DNA of 64,000 nucleotides from Oceanihabitans iliipiscarium (GCF_042686125.1 NZ_JBHUOV010000005.1:1-64000), one strand, 5' to 3'. Shown: positions 1 through 8,253, numbered from the stretch's first letter. Numbers and translations are program-made. The notes: generated by a model from the letters alone, not told the origin.

Positions 1-21
1 TTTGGGAATCAAATTACATAC

Positions 22-220
22 AACGTGTTCGTGTATGATTTTTTGCGGATTGAGCCGAAGCTATTTTTGGCTTCGGATGAGCCACTTGTGGCGAAAAATC
101 CGCTGGAGGAAAATGGCAAGGCTTTGACTTGCGAATTTTCCGATTAGATAAATATACAAATTGTAGGATAAAATCTTCCTCTTAACCAACATTGCGTAGC
201 AATTAATTATACACGTTGTT
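22..220 (-). repeat. attC-like site 1 (long type a)
   Basis: The left arm AACGTGTTCGTGTATG and right arm TATACACGTTGTT frame a 199 bp body with nested inverted repeats, such as GCCGAAGC/GCTTCGG and GCGGATT/AATCCGC. It lies 3' of the gene at 232-828. The cassette to its left leaves the window: only 20 bp of it (positions 1-20) are present, and they hold no gene. Confidence 0.88.
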
Positions 221-231
221 ACCTGTTGTTA

Positions 232-828
232 TTAATCAACGGACCAATCTAAAACGTTTAAAATATCATCTAGTCCAAAATATATATAAATTTCACCGTC
301 AGGTTTTATTAGTAAATGATTTATTTTAAATTGTGAACTTTGAAAAAACAACTTTTCTAATAAATCATAATTATCAAAATGGATATGTTTCTGTTTATTC
401 GGTTCAATTTGTGAGTCTTTGGTTCCAATTAAGAAAGATTGATATCGATCGGAGTTGTTTTTTATCCATTTCCAATATCTTTTGTATTTGGAATCTTTAT
501 AAATGTTCTTGTTATTTTTCCTATACAAATGTATCATAGTCTTTTTTTCTTGGTTGAATTCAGGACCAATAATCTTTGTCAAGAACATTGTAATTTGTTT
601 GAGCTTAATTGAGTCAAGTATTCCAATATTTTTATGATTATAAATATTCTTAATAATTGAAGAATCATTTTCAATTTTTCTTGTGTAATATTTTCTATTG
701 TCAATTGATTCAAATACTGTTTTGTCAATTTCATTATTTTGATAATAATAGTAAGTTTTTTTGTTTGAATTTTGACAAAAACAGTTGATTGAAATTAAGA
801 ATATTATTATAGTTTGAATGATTCTCAT
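232..828 (-). CDS. Cassette 1: exported protein of unknown function
   Basis: This 198-residue protein has an N-terminal hydrophobic segment (about residues 3-18) followed by Cys-Phe-Cys-Gln, typical of a Bacteroidota Sec signal peptide, so it is probably periplasmic or surface exposed. The mature part is rich in Lys, Asn, Tyr and Ile, and I recognise no family. Start and stop fit neatly between the cassette ends GTTACCTGT (218-226) and ACAGGTAAC (833-841); the ATG is only four bases from the right-hand core. There is no room for a private promoter, so expression must come from read-through or from the neighbouring repeat. Function is unknown; the cassette position is the only contextual information. 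Confidence 0.7.
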   Translation of the reverse strand: MRIIQTIIIFLISINCFCQNSNKKTYYYYQNNEIDKTVFESIDNRKYYTRKIENDSSIIKNIYNHKNIGILDSIKLKQITMFLTKIIGPEFNQEKKTMIHLYRKNNKNIYKDSKYKRYWKWIKNNSDRYQSFLIGTKDSQIEPNKQKHIHFDNYDLLEKLFFQSSQFKINHLLIKPDGEIYIYFGLDDILNVLDWSVD

Positions 829-838
829 AATTACAGGT

Positions 839-1035
839 AACGTGTTCGTGTATGGTTTGTGCGGAATTTCAGCCGAAGCGCTTTTGCGCTAGGATGAGCC
901 ATTTCAGGCGAAAATTCCGATGGAAAAAAAGCGCAAGGTTGCGTTTGGCTTTTTTTCCAAGTAATCATACTTGTTTGTTTAAAGATAGAAATAATAATTG
1001 AAGTTCAAGTGATAGCATGAATTATACACGTTGTT
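839..1035 (-). repeat. attC-like site 2 (long type b)
   Basis: A 197 bp body lies between AACGTGTTCGTGTATG and TATACACGTTGTT, with GCCGAAGCGC/GCGCTAGGATGAGCC and GCGGAATTT/AAATTCCG pairings. It is the downstream site of cassette 2 (gene at 1048-1467). Confidence 0.88.
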
Positions 1036-1047
1036 GTACAACGTTTT

Positions 1048-1467
1048 TTATTCGCTATATGTAAAAGTATAATCTGAGTCTTCAAGTTCTTCAAAAGTTA
1101 AGTCTATTCTTTTTAAGACTAAATTATTAGCCCTTATTTCGTTCCAAGGAGAAGAATCGACTATTTCACTAGAAAACACATAAACTGAAAACTTCCCTTC
1201 TGGAAGTTCAGAATATATTTGATTCCAATTTGGATCCACGTATTTACCAGAACTACCATTCGCAATTATCGATTGTAGTCCAAGAGGTTTTTCCATAGGT
1301 AGAATAGTGTCTGAAAAATGTCCAATTGTAAAATCTTCGGAATTATAAAAATATACATCAATAGAAGAATCATTTACTAACTTCAAACCTTTTCCTTCAT
1401 GTTCATCTGGTTTACAGTTTGTTATTAATACTGCGATAATTATTAAAAAAGTATATTTTATTTTCAT
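1048..1467 (-). CDS. Cassette 2: small lipoprotein, unknown function
   Basis: This 139-residue protein starts with a hydrophobic stretch ending Leu-Ile-Thr-Asn-Cys, an acceptable lipobox for Bacteroidota, which predicts a lipid-anchored mature protein of about 120 residues starting CKPDEHEGKG. The rest looks like a compact beta-rich domain with Trp and Asp/Glu-rich turns; I recognise no family. It is flanked by cassette ends that are both GTTGTACAAC, a self-complementary sequence (1033-1042 and 1541-1550). About 73 bp lie between the ATG and the right-hand core, more than in most cassettes here, and could hold a promoter, although I see no clear TAnnTTTG box. Confidence 0.7.
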   Translation of the reverse strand: MKIKYTFLIIIAVLITNCKPDEHEGKGLKLVNDSSIDVYFYNSEDFTIGHFSDTILPMEKPLGLQSIIANGSSGKYVDPNWNQIYSELPEGKFSVYVFSSEIVDSSPWNEIRANNLVLKRIDLTFEELEDSDYTFTYSE

Positions 1468-1547
1468 TTATTTCTATTCTTTGTATTCAATAGATGAATG
1501 AATTATCAAAAGGTTGCGTTGATTTTGATTTTTTTGAAATGTTGTAC

Positions 1548-1744
1548 AACGTGTTCGTGTATGGTTTCGTGCGGATTTTCAGCCGAAGCGCCTTGCGCTA
1601 GGATGAGCCATTTCTGGCGAAAAATCCGATGGAAAAAAGGAGCGAGGCTGTGTCTTGCTGTTTTTCCAAGTAAACCATTCAGTTTGTTTAAAGATATAAA
1701 TTTAAATTGAAGTTCGTGAGCTAGCATGAACAATACACGTTGTT
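1548..1744 (-). repeat. attC-like site 3 (long type b)
   Basis: A 197 bp body with the same architecture as site 2. Its right core GTTAGGC matches the classical GTTRRRY consensus exactly, and it supplies the stop codon of the gene at 1743-2441. Confidence 0.9.
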
Positions 1745-2441
1745 AGGCAATGTTTTTATTTTCAATTTGTGTAATAACATCTTCTATCGCGTTGACTAAA
1801 TTTTCATAAAGGTTTTTGTCATCTAATTCAAAATCAGTTACTTCAAAATGTCCAAGTTTGTCCGTTTTTCTTTTTATGAATTTAGCAGAATCTCTACTGA
1901 TTTTGGAATTAAATTTTCGTCCAGAATGAGCAATCATATTCCGAATTAAATTCAATAAATTAAATAGTTGCTCGTGTTTCTCATCTTTAAAAACTTCAAT
2001 TCCAAAACCAGCTTTTAGTGTTCTTTTCCAAGTTGGTAAATCATATGAGTTTTCAATAGCTATGTGGTCAATTATAAAAGTCCGAGTACTCTTTTGAGTT
2101 TTCCAATCAAGTATGTCATCTACAGAAATTTTTTTGTCTCTCGGTAAACTATCAGGGAATTTAATATAAAGTTCTCTCAAAAAATCAGTCATAAATGCTT
2201 CAAAGGAAGCATAGAGCCTAATAAAACATAATTCATATATTTGGTTAGTCTTTTTTTCATCGAAAGTAATTTTTTCCAATGCACCTTCAACTTGACTATT
2301 TAATAATTCTCTAAATTTTGGATTTGATGTAAATTTTTTAAAAACTATAACATAGGTAATTAACCCAGTTAGAAGCTCATTCATTTTTGCAATGTTTTCC
2401 TTGAGTTCACCTATCGATTTAAATTTTTTTCGTCTTGTCAT
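1743..2441 (-). CDS. Cassette 3: HEPN-like protein
   Basis: This 232-residue cytosolic protein has no signal peptide. Residues 65-95 contain an Arg-Leu-Tyr-Ala-Ser-Phe-Glu helix, and residues 160-175 carry Arg167-Asn-Met-Ile-Ala-His172, an Rx4H motif in a predicted helix. This arrangement is typical of HEPN-fold proteins such as the MAE_28990 or RiboL-PSP groups, many of which are RNases in toxin or defence systems. The TAA stop lies inside the cassette core GTTAGGC, so the recombination site itself ends the frame; the ATG is seven bases from the other core TTGCCTAAC (2449-2457). No antitoxin partner is present in the cassette. The HEPN call rests on motif and length only. Confidence 0.55.
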   Translation of the reverse strand: MTRRKKFKSIGELKENIAKMNELLTGLITYVIVFKKFTSNPKFRELLNSQVEGALEKITFDEKKTNQIYELCFIRLYASFEAFMTDFLRELYIKFPDSLPRDKKISVDDILDWKTQKSTRTFIIDHIAIENSYDLPTWKRTLKAGFGIEVFKDEKHEQLFNLLNLIRNMIAHSGRKFNSKISRDSAKFIKRKTDKLGHFEVTDFELDDKNLYENLVNAIEDVITQIENKNIA

Positions 2442-2454
2442 TCAAATGTTGCCT

Positions 2455-2652
2455 AACGTGTTCGTGTATGATTTTTTGCGGATTGAGCCGAAGCTATTTT
2501 AGCTTTGGATGAGCCACTTGTGGCGAAAAATCCGCTGGAGGAAAATGGCAAGGCTCTGACTTGCAAATTTTCCGATTAGATAAATATACAAATTGTAGGA
2601 TAAAATCTTCCACATAACCAACATTGCGTAGCAATTAATTATACACGTTGTT
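2455..2652 (-). repeat. attC-like site 4 (long type a)
   Basis: A 198 bp body nearly identical to sites 1 and 11. The left core is TTGCCTAAC (from cassette 3) and the right core GTTGTACG (cassette 4). Confidence 0.9.
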
Positions 2653-2662
2653 GTACGATGGC

Positions 2663-3235
2663 TTATTCTCCTTTATAATTTGTGAGTCTATTATTTCTAG
2701 TAAACTTTAGGTCGTTCTGTTCTCTTCTTAAAATCGACATGCTATCTATTCTATTCTCTCCATTTACAGCACCATAAAAGACATAATCATAGAGTTCAAA
2801 ACTGTTATCATTTTCGTTTCCTATATATGCTTTTGTTAGAACAATTTTTTGATGATATTTCGCTATTTCATTTTCAATGCTTTTTATAAAAAGTTCAGTG
2901 CTATCCAAACTTTTTTGATATTGCTCTATTTTTGAAAGAATTTTTTTGCTCTTTGAGTAATTCATTACATTGTTAAGTAATTCCCTTTTCTCATTTAATT
3001 TATCTAATACTATTTGCTCAAGTTCAATTCCATGATTTAAACTATTAATTCTAGTGTTTAATATAAAATCGAAATCAACAGTTGTTTTTTTTAAGATATT
3101 GATACTGTCAATTTGAATTGTATCATTTTCTGTTTCCGCCGAAATATAGTAAGCACTTACTATTTCCGATTCTATGTTGTCATTTTTACATGAGAATATA
3201 ATTAGGAATAATAGAATATTAATTGAATACTTCAT
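2663..3235 (-). CDS. Cassette 4: lipoprotein with coiled-coil segment
   Basis: This 190-residue protein begins with a hydrophobic helix ending Ile-Phe-Ser-Cys, a good lipobox, so it should be lipid anchored with a mature start at CKNDNIES. Residues roughly 70-130 are rich in Glu, Leu, Lys and Gln with heptad-like spacing and are probably an extended helix or coiled coil. I recognise no family. The cassette ends are GTTGTACG (2650-2657) and CGTACAAC (3247-3254), reverse complements, and the ATG is about 11 bases from the core. It could be a surface-attached accessory or immunity-type protein, but nothing in the sequence proves that. Confidence 0.65.
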   Translation of the reverse strand: MKYSINILLFLIIFSCKNDNIESEIVSAYYISAETENDTIQIDSINILKKTTVDFDFILNTRINSLNHGIELEQIVLDKLNEKRELLNNVMNYSKSKKILSKIEQYQKSLDSTELFIKSIENEIAKYHQKIVLTKAYIGNENDNSFELYDYVFYGAVNGENRIDSMSILRREQNDLKFTRNNRLTNYKGE

Positions 3236-3251
3236 TTCTCAGCTTGCGTAC

Positions 3252-3373
3252 AACGTGTTGTGTATGGCTATTTGCGTTGGTTAGGTCTAATTTAGTAAAA
3301 GAAAACGAACCAGAGGAAAATCCGAAGGATTTTCCGAGTACACACAGAATAGCAATTAGTTATACACGTTGTT
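3252..3373 (-). repeat. attC-like site 5 (short type)
   Basis: A 122 bp short form with the left arm AACGTGTTGTGTATGG and right arm TATACACGTTGTTGCC. The body shares only the outer arms and a few motifs with the long forms. The last eight codons and the stop of the gene at 3356-4111 lie inside it. Confidence 0.85.
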
Positions 3374-4111
3374 GCCAGTAGTTTTTATTTTCCACACTGT
3401 TTCTCTTAACGATACTTTAAATTCATCTCCTATGTTTATTTCTTCCATCATTATTTTAGTATTCAGATTATTTTTTGTTAATACTTTTATTGTGAAAAAT
3501 ACATTAGTCGAATCATAAATAAAATACTTTTCGGTTATAATTCCGTCAACTGAGAGATCAAATGAATTTCTAAATTCCCAATCCATAGTTGGACATGGGT
3601 AATCAACAACACTATTGTTTTCACTTACAGGCATTTTAATATTAATAGTGTCATTTACTTTATAATTTTTATAAATTTCTAATCCTTTTTTTAGTTGTAT
3701 TTCAGCACATTCAAATATTGGTTCCCAGTAATCTTTAAATCGGTTTACTTGTGATTCAAGTTCAATATTTTGGTTGTTCAAATATCTTTGATACGAAGTG
3801 AGAATAATTGAAGACATATCGTCATAATGGTATATACCAATTGAATTAAAAAAATCGTTCAAGTTCTCAGACTGTTCGTGATGTCTTAAAAGGTTATTTC
3901 TCAAATACATTCCAATTCCGAAATGATAATTTCTCGGTGTTGTATCATTTTCTGAATAGTTTTTAAAATTCTCTATTTCTTTCGAATCCCAATTTTCATT
4001 AAGATACTCAAATGAGTAAATTAATTCTTTAGGAATTTCTTCTCTTTTATTACAAGATTGTATTGATAAAATTAGAAGAATTAGAATGAATGTTTTCAAT
4101 GTGTTTTTCAA
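3356..4111 (-). CDS. Cassette 5: DUF6794-like lipoprotein with repeat-encoded tail
   Basis: This 251-residue protein has a hydrophobic N-terminus ending Ile-Gln-Ser-Cys, a lipobox. The first half (about residues 25-115) has a Pro-Lys-Glu-Leu...Tyr-Leu-Asn-Glu start and a His-Phe-Gly-Ile-Gly-Met...Arg-Asn-Asn block followed by Asp-Asp-Met-Ser-Ser-Ile-Ile-Leu, a pattern I associate with the DUF6794 family of unknown function. The second half is beta-rich and unassigned. The frame runs through the cassette core into the attC-like body, so the last residues (TTGNNVYN) are encoded by the recombination site, the same tail as on the protein at 9419-9844. The cores are GTTGCCAGTA and TACTGGCAAC. Confidence 0.6.
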   Translation of the reverse strand: MKNTLKTFILILLILSIQSCNKREEIPKELIYSFEYLNENWDSKEIENFKNYSENDTTPRNYHFGIGMYLRNNLLRHHEQSENLNDFFNSIGIYHYDDMSSIILTSYQRYLNNQNIELESQVNRFKDYWEPIFECAEIQLKKGLEIYKNYKVNDTINIKMPVSENNSVVDYPCPTMDWEFRNSFDLSVDGIITEKYFIYDSTNVFFTIKVLTKNNLNTKIMMEEINIGDEFKVSLRETVWKIKTTGNNVYN

Positions 4112-4120
4112 ATTACTGGC

Positions 4121-4244
4121 AACGTGTTCGTGTATGGTTAGTTGCGTGTTTGAGCAACTAATTTAGCAAATAAATCACAGATAGAATGTTCCGTAGGAAT
4201 ATTCGTAAGTAGGCTAGAACTAGCAATTAAATATACACGTTGTT
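4121..4244 (-). repeat. attC-like site 6 (short type)
   Basis: A 124 bp site with arms AACGTGTTCGTGTATGG and TATACACGTTGTTG. It separates cassettes 5 and 6. Confidence 0.87.
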
Positions 4245-4255
4245 GTACGTAGTTT

Positions 4256-5224
4256 TTAATTTACTTTATTTTGGTGTTCTTTTATTTCAGATTCAGATAA
4301 ATTCAAAAAGCGAGCTGCGTTATTATAATAAATATCTCGTTTTTCTTTTTCAGTTAACCAGTCCATATTATAAATTATTTCAATGTGCTTTCTAACTGTT
4401 CCAAAATAGTCAGAGGCGAACATCAATCTGTTTCCAAGACCTTCACGAAACAATTTTTTTACATTTGGTTCCCAAACCTCTTTTGGCATAAATAAACTTA
4501 CTGCTGAAACTTCGCAATATATTTGAGGGTATAATTTCATCAATTCTATTGCTTGTTCTGAATAACCTCCTCCATAATGCAAGATATAAATTTTTAAATT
4601 AGGATGTTTTTCTAAAATAGGTTTTAACAATTCTGGATTTGCGAAAGCTGGATTGTAATTAGGTCTTTCCTCTTTGTTTACCCTTTCTGGTGGTGGTCCA
4701 ATATCAGCATGAATGCCTATTGGAATACTAAATTCTTCAGCAATTTTCCAGTATGGTTCTAGTCTCTTATCGGTTGGTGGAATTCCATAGTAGTTAAACA
4801 TCGATTCTCCCAAAATTTTTAGTTTTCCGGTCTTATATATTTCCCGAAGTTCTAATTCATTAAAAAACTCTTTGTCGCAAGGTTCATCTTGTTCGACTGT
4901 TTTCATGCAAGGAAAAACCAATCCTCCCCAAAAAAGGCTATCAGTTTCAACATACATTTTAGAGTATTTTAATGTTCCTCCACCAAGTGCTAAAACCACA
5001 TTGTTTTTATTGTAATCTTCAATAATCCAATCTATTCGCGCACTATCAATATCTACTTTTCGTTGGTTATAAATCTCATTATCTGCATACCCTTTAGTAA
5101 TATGGAAATGCATATCGATAATTGGTTGATTCTTTAAAAATTCATCAATATTATTTTGAGCAACAATTGATGAAGTTGTAAAGATTAAAAACAAGGCTAT
5201 TATTTTTGAAACTATATTTTTCAT
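4256..5224 (-). CDS. Cassette 6: exported amidohydrolase family protein
   Basis: This 322-residue enzyme of the amidohydrolase_2 (PF04909) type follows a Sec signal peptide that ends near Val-Ala-Gln. Metal-binding features are visible: Asp-Met-His-Phe-His near residue 40, Gly-Ile-His-Ala-Asp near 173, Ile-Leu-His-Tyr-Gly-Gly-Gly near 217 and Phe-Ala-Ser-Asp-Tyr near 272. This is the usual order for a TIM-barrel hydrolase or decarboxylase that binds zinc. The substrate cannot be told from sequence. The length and completeness suggest an active enzyme in the periplasm. The cassette cores are GTTGTACGTA and TACGTACAAC. It is the only clearly catalytic metabolic enzyme among the cassettes. Confidence 0.8.
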   Translation of the reverse strand: MKNIVSKIIALFLIFTTSSIVAQNNIDEFLKNQPIIDMHFHITKGYADNEIYNQRKVDIDSARIDWIIEDYNKNNVVLALGGGTLKYSKMYVETDSLFWGGLVFPCMKTVEQDEPCDKEFFNELELREIYKTGKLKILGESMFNYYGIPPTDKRLEPYWKIAEEFSIPIGIHADIGPPPERVNKEERPNYNPAFANPELLKPILEKHPNLKIYILHYGGGYSEQAIELMKLYPQIYCEVSAVSLFMPKEVWEPNVKKLFREGLGNRLMFASDYFGTVRKHIEIIYNMDWLTEKEKRDIYYNNAARFLNLSESEIKEHQNKVN

Positions 5225-5244
5225 GATTTTGTCAAATTACGTAC

Positions 5245-5368
5245 AACGTGTTTGTATATGGTTTGTTGTGTGGTTTAGCACTTAATTTAACAAATAAAAA
5301 CCGAATAGAAAATCCGCGAGGATTTTCGTAAGTAGGCTAGAACCAAGCAATAAATTATATACGGTGTT
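5245..5368 (-). repeat. attC-like site 7 (short type, divergent arms)
   Basis: A 124 bp site with arms AACGTGTTTGTATATGG and TATATACGGTGTTAGCC. Both arms have changed together relative to sites 5 and 6 (TATA...TATA), which preserves pairing of the outer stem. Confidence 0.85.
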
Positions 5369-5380
5369 AGCCATAGTGCT

Positions 5381-5971
5381 TTACACTATAAGTAATTCAC
5401 TATTCTTTATTTCAACTGAATTTTTTAAGCGTAAAACTATATTTCGTTTTCTCTTTAAATTTAATAAATAATTTGGTGTGAGTGAGAAATTCGTAAAGGG
5501 TTCACTTTGGATAGGTAAGGACGCTATCAGATATGCAGTATTCTCAATAGTGATTATTCCGTTTTGAAAATAGTAATATCTTGTTTTTAAAACTTGTTTA
5601 ATTGCTTTTCTTAAATTTCTATTATTGTTTCTTGGTAATGAACTATACTTTAATTCACAAAATAATACCCAAGAAGTATTTGTAGATACAGTTGGGAAAA
5701 TTACTGCCTCACATTGTGATTTTGGATTTCCATTTGAATGAACAAAACTATTATTATCAAACTCAATTCCATCAATATCTAAAAGTGGTGGATTATTTAT
5801 CGTGAAATAATTTATGTCAATTGGTGGATTTGGTGAAAAGAATTCAACACTCCTTTTAATTAAATCCCTTTTAGTTTGTTCTGTATAATCTGCAATGTGT
5901 GTGTTATCACTAAAGTTATTTATTAAATTAAATTGATGAACATACTTTATTTGTATTCTTTGTTTAATCAT
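5381..5971 (-). CDS. Cassette 7, second gene: putative PD-(D/E)xK-type partner of the ATPase
   Basis: This 196-residue cytosolic protein starts within the stop codon of the upstream ATPase (ATGA overlap at 5968-5971), so the two are translationally coupled. Residues 87-108 contain Cys-Glu88...Phe-Cys-Glu106-Leu-Lys108 with a hydrophobic strand between, which fits the D/E-x(n)-ExK arrangement of PD-(D/E)xK nucleases. The fold assignment is tentative. I know of two-gene phage defence modules built from an ABC-like AAA ATPase and a small nuclease or effector, and this pair resembles them in order and coupling. I do not recognise an exact family. The cassette cores are GTTAGCCATA and TATGGCTAAC. 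Confidence 0.5.
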   Translation of the reverse strand: MIKQRIQIKYVHQFNLINNFSDNTHIADYTEQTKRDLIKRSVEFFSPNPPIDINYFTINNPPLLDIDGIEFDNNSFVHSNGNPKSQCEAVIFPTVSTNTSWVLFCELKYSSLPRNNNRNLRKAIKQVLKTRYYYFQNGIITIENTAYLIASLPIQSEPFTNFSLTPNYLLNLKRKRNIVLRLKNSVEIKNSELLIV

Positions 5972-7179
5972 TCGTAATGGTTCAGCATTATATAAAATTC
6001 ATCCATTACTTCTTTCATTTGAGCATCAAAGAAGTTCTCTCCTATTAATCCATCATTTTGTTGGATAGTGTTAATCATTCCATTTTTAATCTGAAAAATC
6101 GAAATTAATTTCGGGTCAATTTTTGAGTGAATACAATCTAATTTATTTTTTTCCGAATCAGAAAGATTATTATGAATCAAACTAGCCATTATACAATTAT
6201 TTAATGCATAAAGGATATATGGACTATGAGTTGTAATTGTAAGTGTATGATTTCGTTTCGTTTCGCTAATTCTATTTAACAAATAATAAACTAATTCTTT
6301 TTGGGTTTTTGGAAACAAATTTTGTTCAGGTTCTTCAATAATAAAGCTTGAATAATGATAATCAGATTTGTTCTTAACTAGATTTAAAATTTGTTCAACT
6401 CTATCATTTAAAGAAAATTTTTCAAATTCCGAATCACTCTTACTAGAGTACTCTTTCATTACCTGAGTTATTAAACTTTTTATATTTTCTTTTTCGTTGA
6501 CACTAGAGGATTTCTTTTTCTTGTAAAAGCTGTTAGTTAAATAATCAATAATCATTATAAGTGGTATTACTGATTGTAAGCCACTAGAAGCGTTTCGTAA
6601 AGAGATTTCTTTTTTCGGTTCAATTAATGTTAGTACATCCGAATCAGTATCTTCAATGTGATGGTAATTTATGCCTAGAGATAGAACAGGTAAAGACTTT
6701 TCTTTAGAATATTGTTTTTTTGCATCGTACCAATCATATAAAAAACTCATTATATTGTCGTTAGTTTCTTTAAATCGAGAAAGGTTAGGAATGACAGATA
6801 CAAAGTTTCTTTCAGCAGGAATATAGATATTTTTTGATTTTAAATATTCAAGATTCCTTTCTTTTCTTTTAACCTTTTCTTTAAAACTGGTGCCTTTATA
6901 TTGTATAAGAACAAAATCAGTTTCGTAAGAGTAACTTGAGTTTTTGTTAAAATAATTCTCATCAACCTTATGAAATTCTATAAACTGTTCCTTAAAATCA
7001 TATTTATATTCTCCATCCAATAGATATCTTTTTTCAACCCATTGACAATAACTAACAATTTTAGCAATGGTACTTTTTCCACTACTTTGTTCTCCCATAA
7101 ATACGTTAACCTTATTCAAACTAAAGTTAACTTCATTTATAGGTCCAATATTTGATATTTTTATGCGTGTGTTATTCAT
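5968..7179 (-). CDS. Cassette 7, first gene: AAA/ABC-type ATPase
   Basis: This 403-residue ATPase of the AAA_15/AAA_21 (OLD/SMC-like) group has all nucleotide-binding elements: Walker A GEQSSGKST (29-37), an ABC-signature-like Ala-Ser-Ser-Gly-Leu-Gln-Ser (197-203), Walker B with Ile-Ile-Glu-Glu-Pro-Glu-Gln-Asn (280-287) and a switch histidine in Thr-Thr-His-Ser-Pro (316-320). An insertion with Lys-rich and Ser-rich stretches lies between the lobes. There is no C-terminal TOPRIM domain, so it is not a complete OLD nuclease; the effector role may fall to the coupled downstream gene. It has about 120 bp of its own leader before the core at 7298-7307, the longest in the array, and may carry its own promoter. 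A role in anti-phage defence is inferred. Confidence 0.75.
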   Translation of the reverse strand: MNNTRIKISNIGPINEVNFSLNKVNVFMGEQSSGKSTIAKIVSYCQWVEKRYLLDGEYKYDFKEQFIEFHKVDENYFNKNSSYSYETDFVLIQYKGTSFKEKVKRKERNLEYLKSKNIYIPAERNFVSVIPNLSRFKETNDNIMSFLYDWYDAKKQYSKEKSLPVLSLGINYHHIEDTDSDVLTLIEPKKEISLRNASSGLQSVIPLIMIIDYLTNSFYKKKKSSSVNEKENIKSLITQVMKEYSSKSDSEFEKFSLNDRVEQILNLVKNKSDYHYSSFIIEEPEQNLFPKTQKELVYYLLNRISETKRNHTLTITTHSPYILYALNNCIMASLIHNNLSDSEKNKLDCIHSKIDPKLISIFQIKNGMINTIQQNDGLIGENFFDAQMKEVMDEFYIMLNHYE

Positions 7180-7304
7180 TTAACTTTTTACTCCTAATTT
7201 TAGATGTAAAGGTAGTAAAATTGATTTTAGATTTATCAACAATCTTGCTTTAGATTTGTTGCGTTAATGTCTTGAATTCGGCTCGGTTTTTCAGCATTAT
7301 GGCT

Positions 7305-7502
7305 AACGTGTTCGTGTATGGTTTCGTGCGGATTTTCATCCGAAGCGACTTTCGCTTTGGATGAGCCACTTGTGGCGAAAAATCCGATGGAAAAAAGGAG
7401 CGAGGTTGTGTCTCGCTATTTTTCCAAGTAAACCATTCAGTTTGTTTAAAGATATAAATTAAAATTGAAGTTCATGTGTGAGCATGAAGTATACACGTTG
7501 TT
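7305..7502 (-). repeat. attC-like site 8 (long type b)
   Basis: A 198 bp site closely matching sites 2 and 3. It contains TATCTTTA on the minus strand (7447-7454), resembling a Bacteroidota -7 box that would fire toward the ATPase cassette. Confidence 0.88.
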
Positions 7503-7540
7503 GTAAAACGTTTTTAGTTAATTGTTTACAAAAATCTCTA

Positions 7541-8092
7541 TTAGTTCGATTGAAATAGAGGATAAAATTTTTCCACCATTTTTGTTGGATGTTCATCTCC
7601 AACTTGACTCACTAAAAACGAACCACCCCAAACGACATCTGGAAATTTAATAATCTGCTTGGTAATCTGATTTATTGAACTTACAGAGCATTTTTCAACA
7701 GCTTCATCCATTGGTATCCATTGCACATCATCCTTTCCTTCCGGTATTTTGAGTTCACCACTAACATATTTAGCAACAAAATAACTTCTTAAAGTAGAAT
7801 ATGGATGATAATCATATTTGTAACTGAAATAACCTTGAAGTTTAGGTGATGTTATTTTTATGCCATATTCATTTGATAAACTATCTAGACCTTCTTTTAT
7901 AAACTGAGATTTATTATAGACTAGAGATGGTGTAAACCATAAATCTTTTTGATTAGACATTAAAATTTCATTATAATCATTAATAATTATAAGGCGCTGT
8001 ACCGTAAAGTTGTGAGTTGGATCCTGATGTTCATTTCTATTACAGGATAATAAACAAAATATTGCTAATAATATAATAATCTGTTTTTTCAT
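7541..8092 (-). CDS. Cassette 8: lipoprotein with degenerate Nudix domain
   Basis: This 183-residue protein starts with a signal sequence ending Leu-Leu-Ser-Cys (lipobox). Residues about 28-150 follow the Nudix hydrolase pattern: Val-Gln-Arg-Leu-Ile-Ile strand, Leu-Trp-Phe-Thr-Pro-Ser in place of the usual Pro-Gly-Gly, then Gly-Leu-Asp-Ser-Leu-Ser-Asn-Glu-Tyr-Gly-Ile where a Nudix box should read RExxEExGI. Most acidic metal ligands of the box are missing, so catalysis is doubtful. A lipid-anchored Nudix fold is unusual because typical Nudix enzymes are cytosolic; it may bind rather than hydrolyse a ligand. The cassette cores are GTTGTAAAAC and GTTTTACAAC. Confidence 0.65.
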   Translation of the reverse strand: MKKQIIILLAIFCLLSCNRNEHQDPTHNFTVQRLIIINDYNEILMSNQKDLWFTPSLVYNKSQFIKEGLDSLSNEYGIKITSPKLQGYFSYKYDYHPYSTLRSYFVAKYVSGELKIPEGKDDVQWIPMDEAVEKCSVSSINQITKQIIKFPDVVWGGSFLVSQVGDEHPTKMVEKFYPLFQSN

Positions 8093-8128
8093 AAATTTAT
8101 TTTTTCACAATGGTTCAAAATGTTTTAC

Positions 8129-8253
8129 AACGGTTTCGTATATGATTTGTTGCGTGTTATAAGCGAGTAAGTTAGCAAATAATAACCGAAATAGAAAAGC
8201 CGAAGGGCTTTTCGTGAGTAGGCGAGAAGCAGCAATGAATTATATACATTGTT
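8129..8253 (-). repeat. attC-like site 9 (short type, divergent arms)
   Basis: A 125 bp site with arms AACGGTTTCGTATATG and TATATACATTGTTGG, at the downstream end of the gene-less cassette. Confidence 0.84.

Noticed and set aside
333..539. Plus-strand frame opposite the first cassette gene
   Set aside because: It is the complement of a gene with a good signal peptide and lacks any of its own features.
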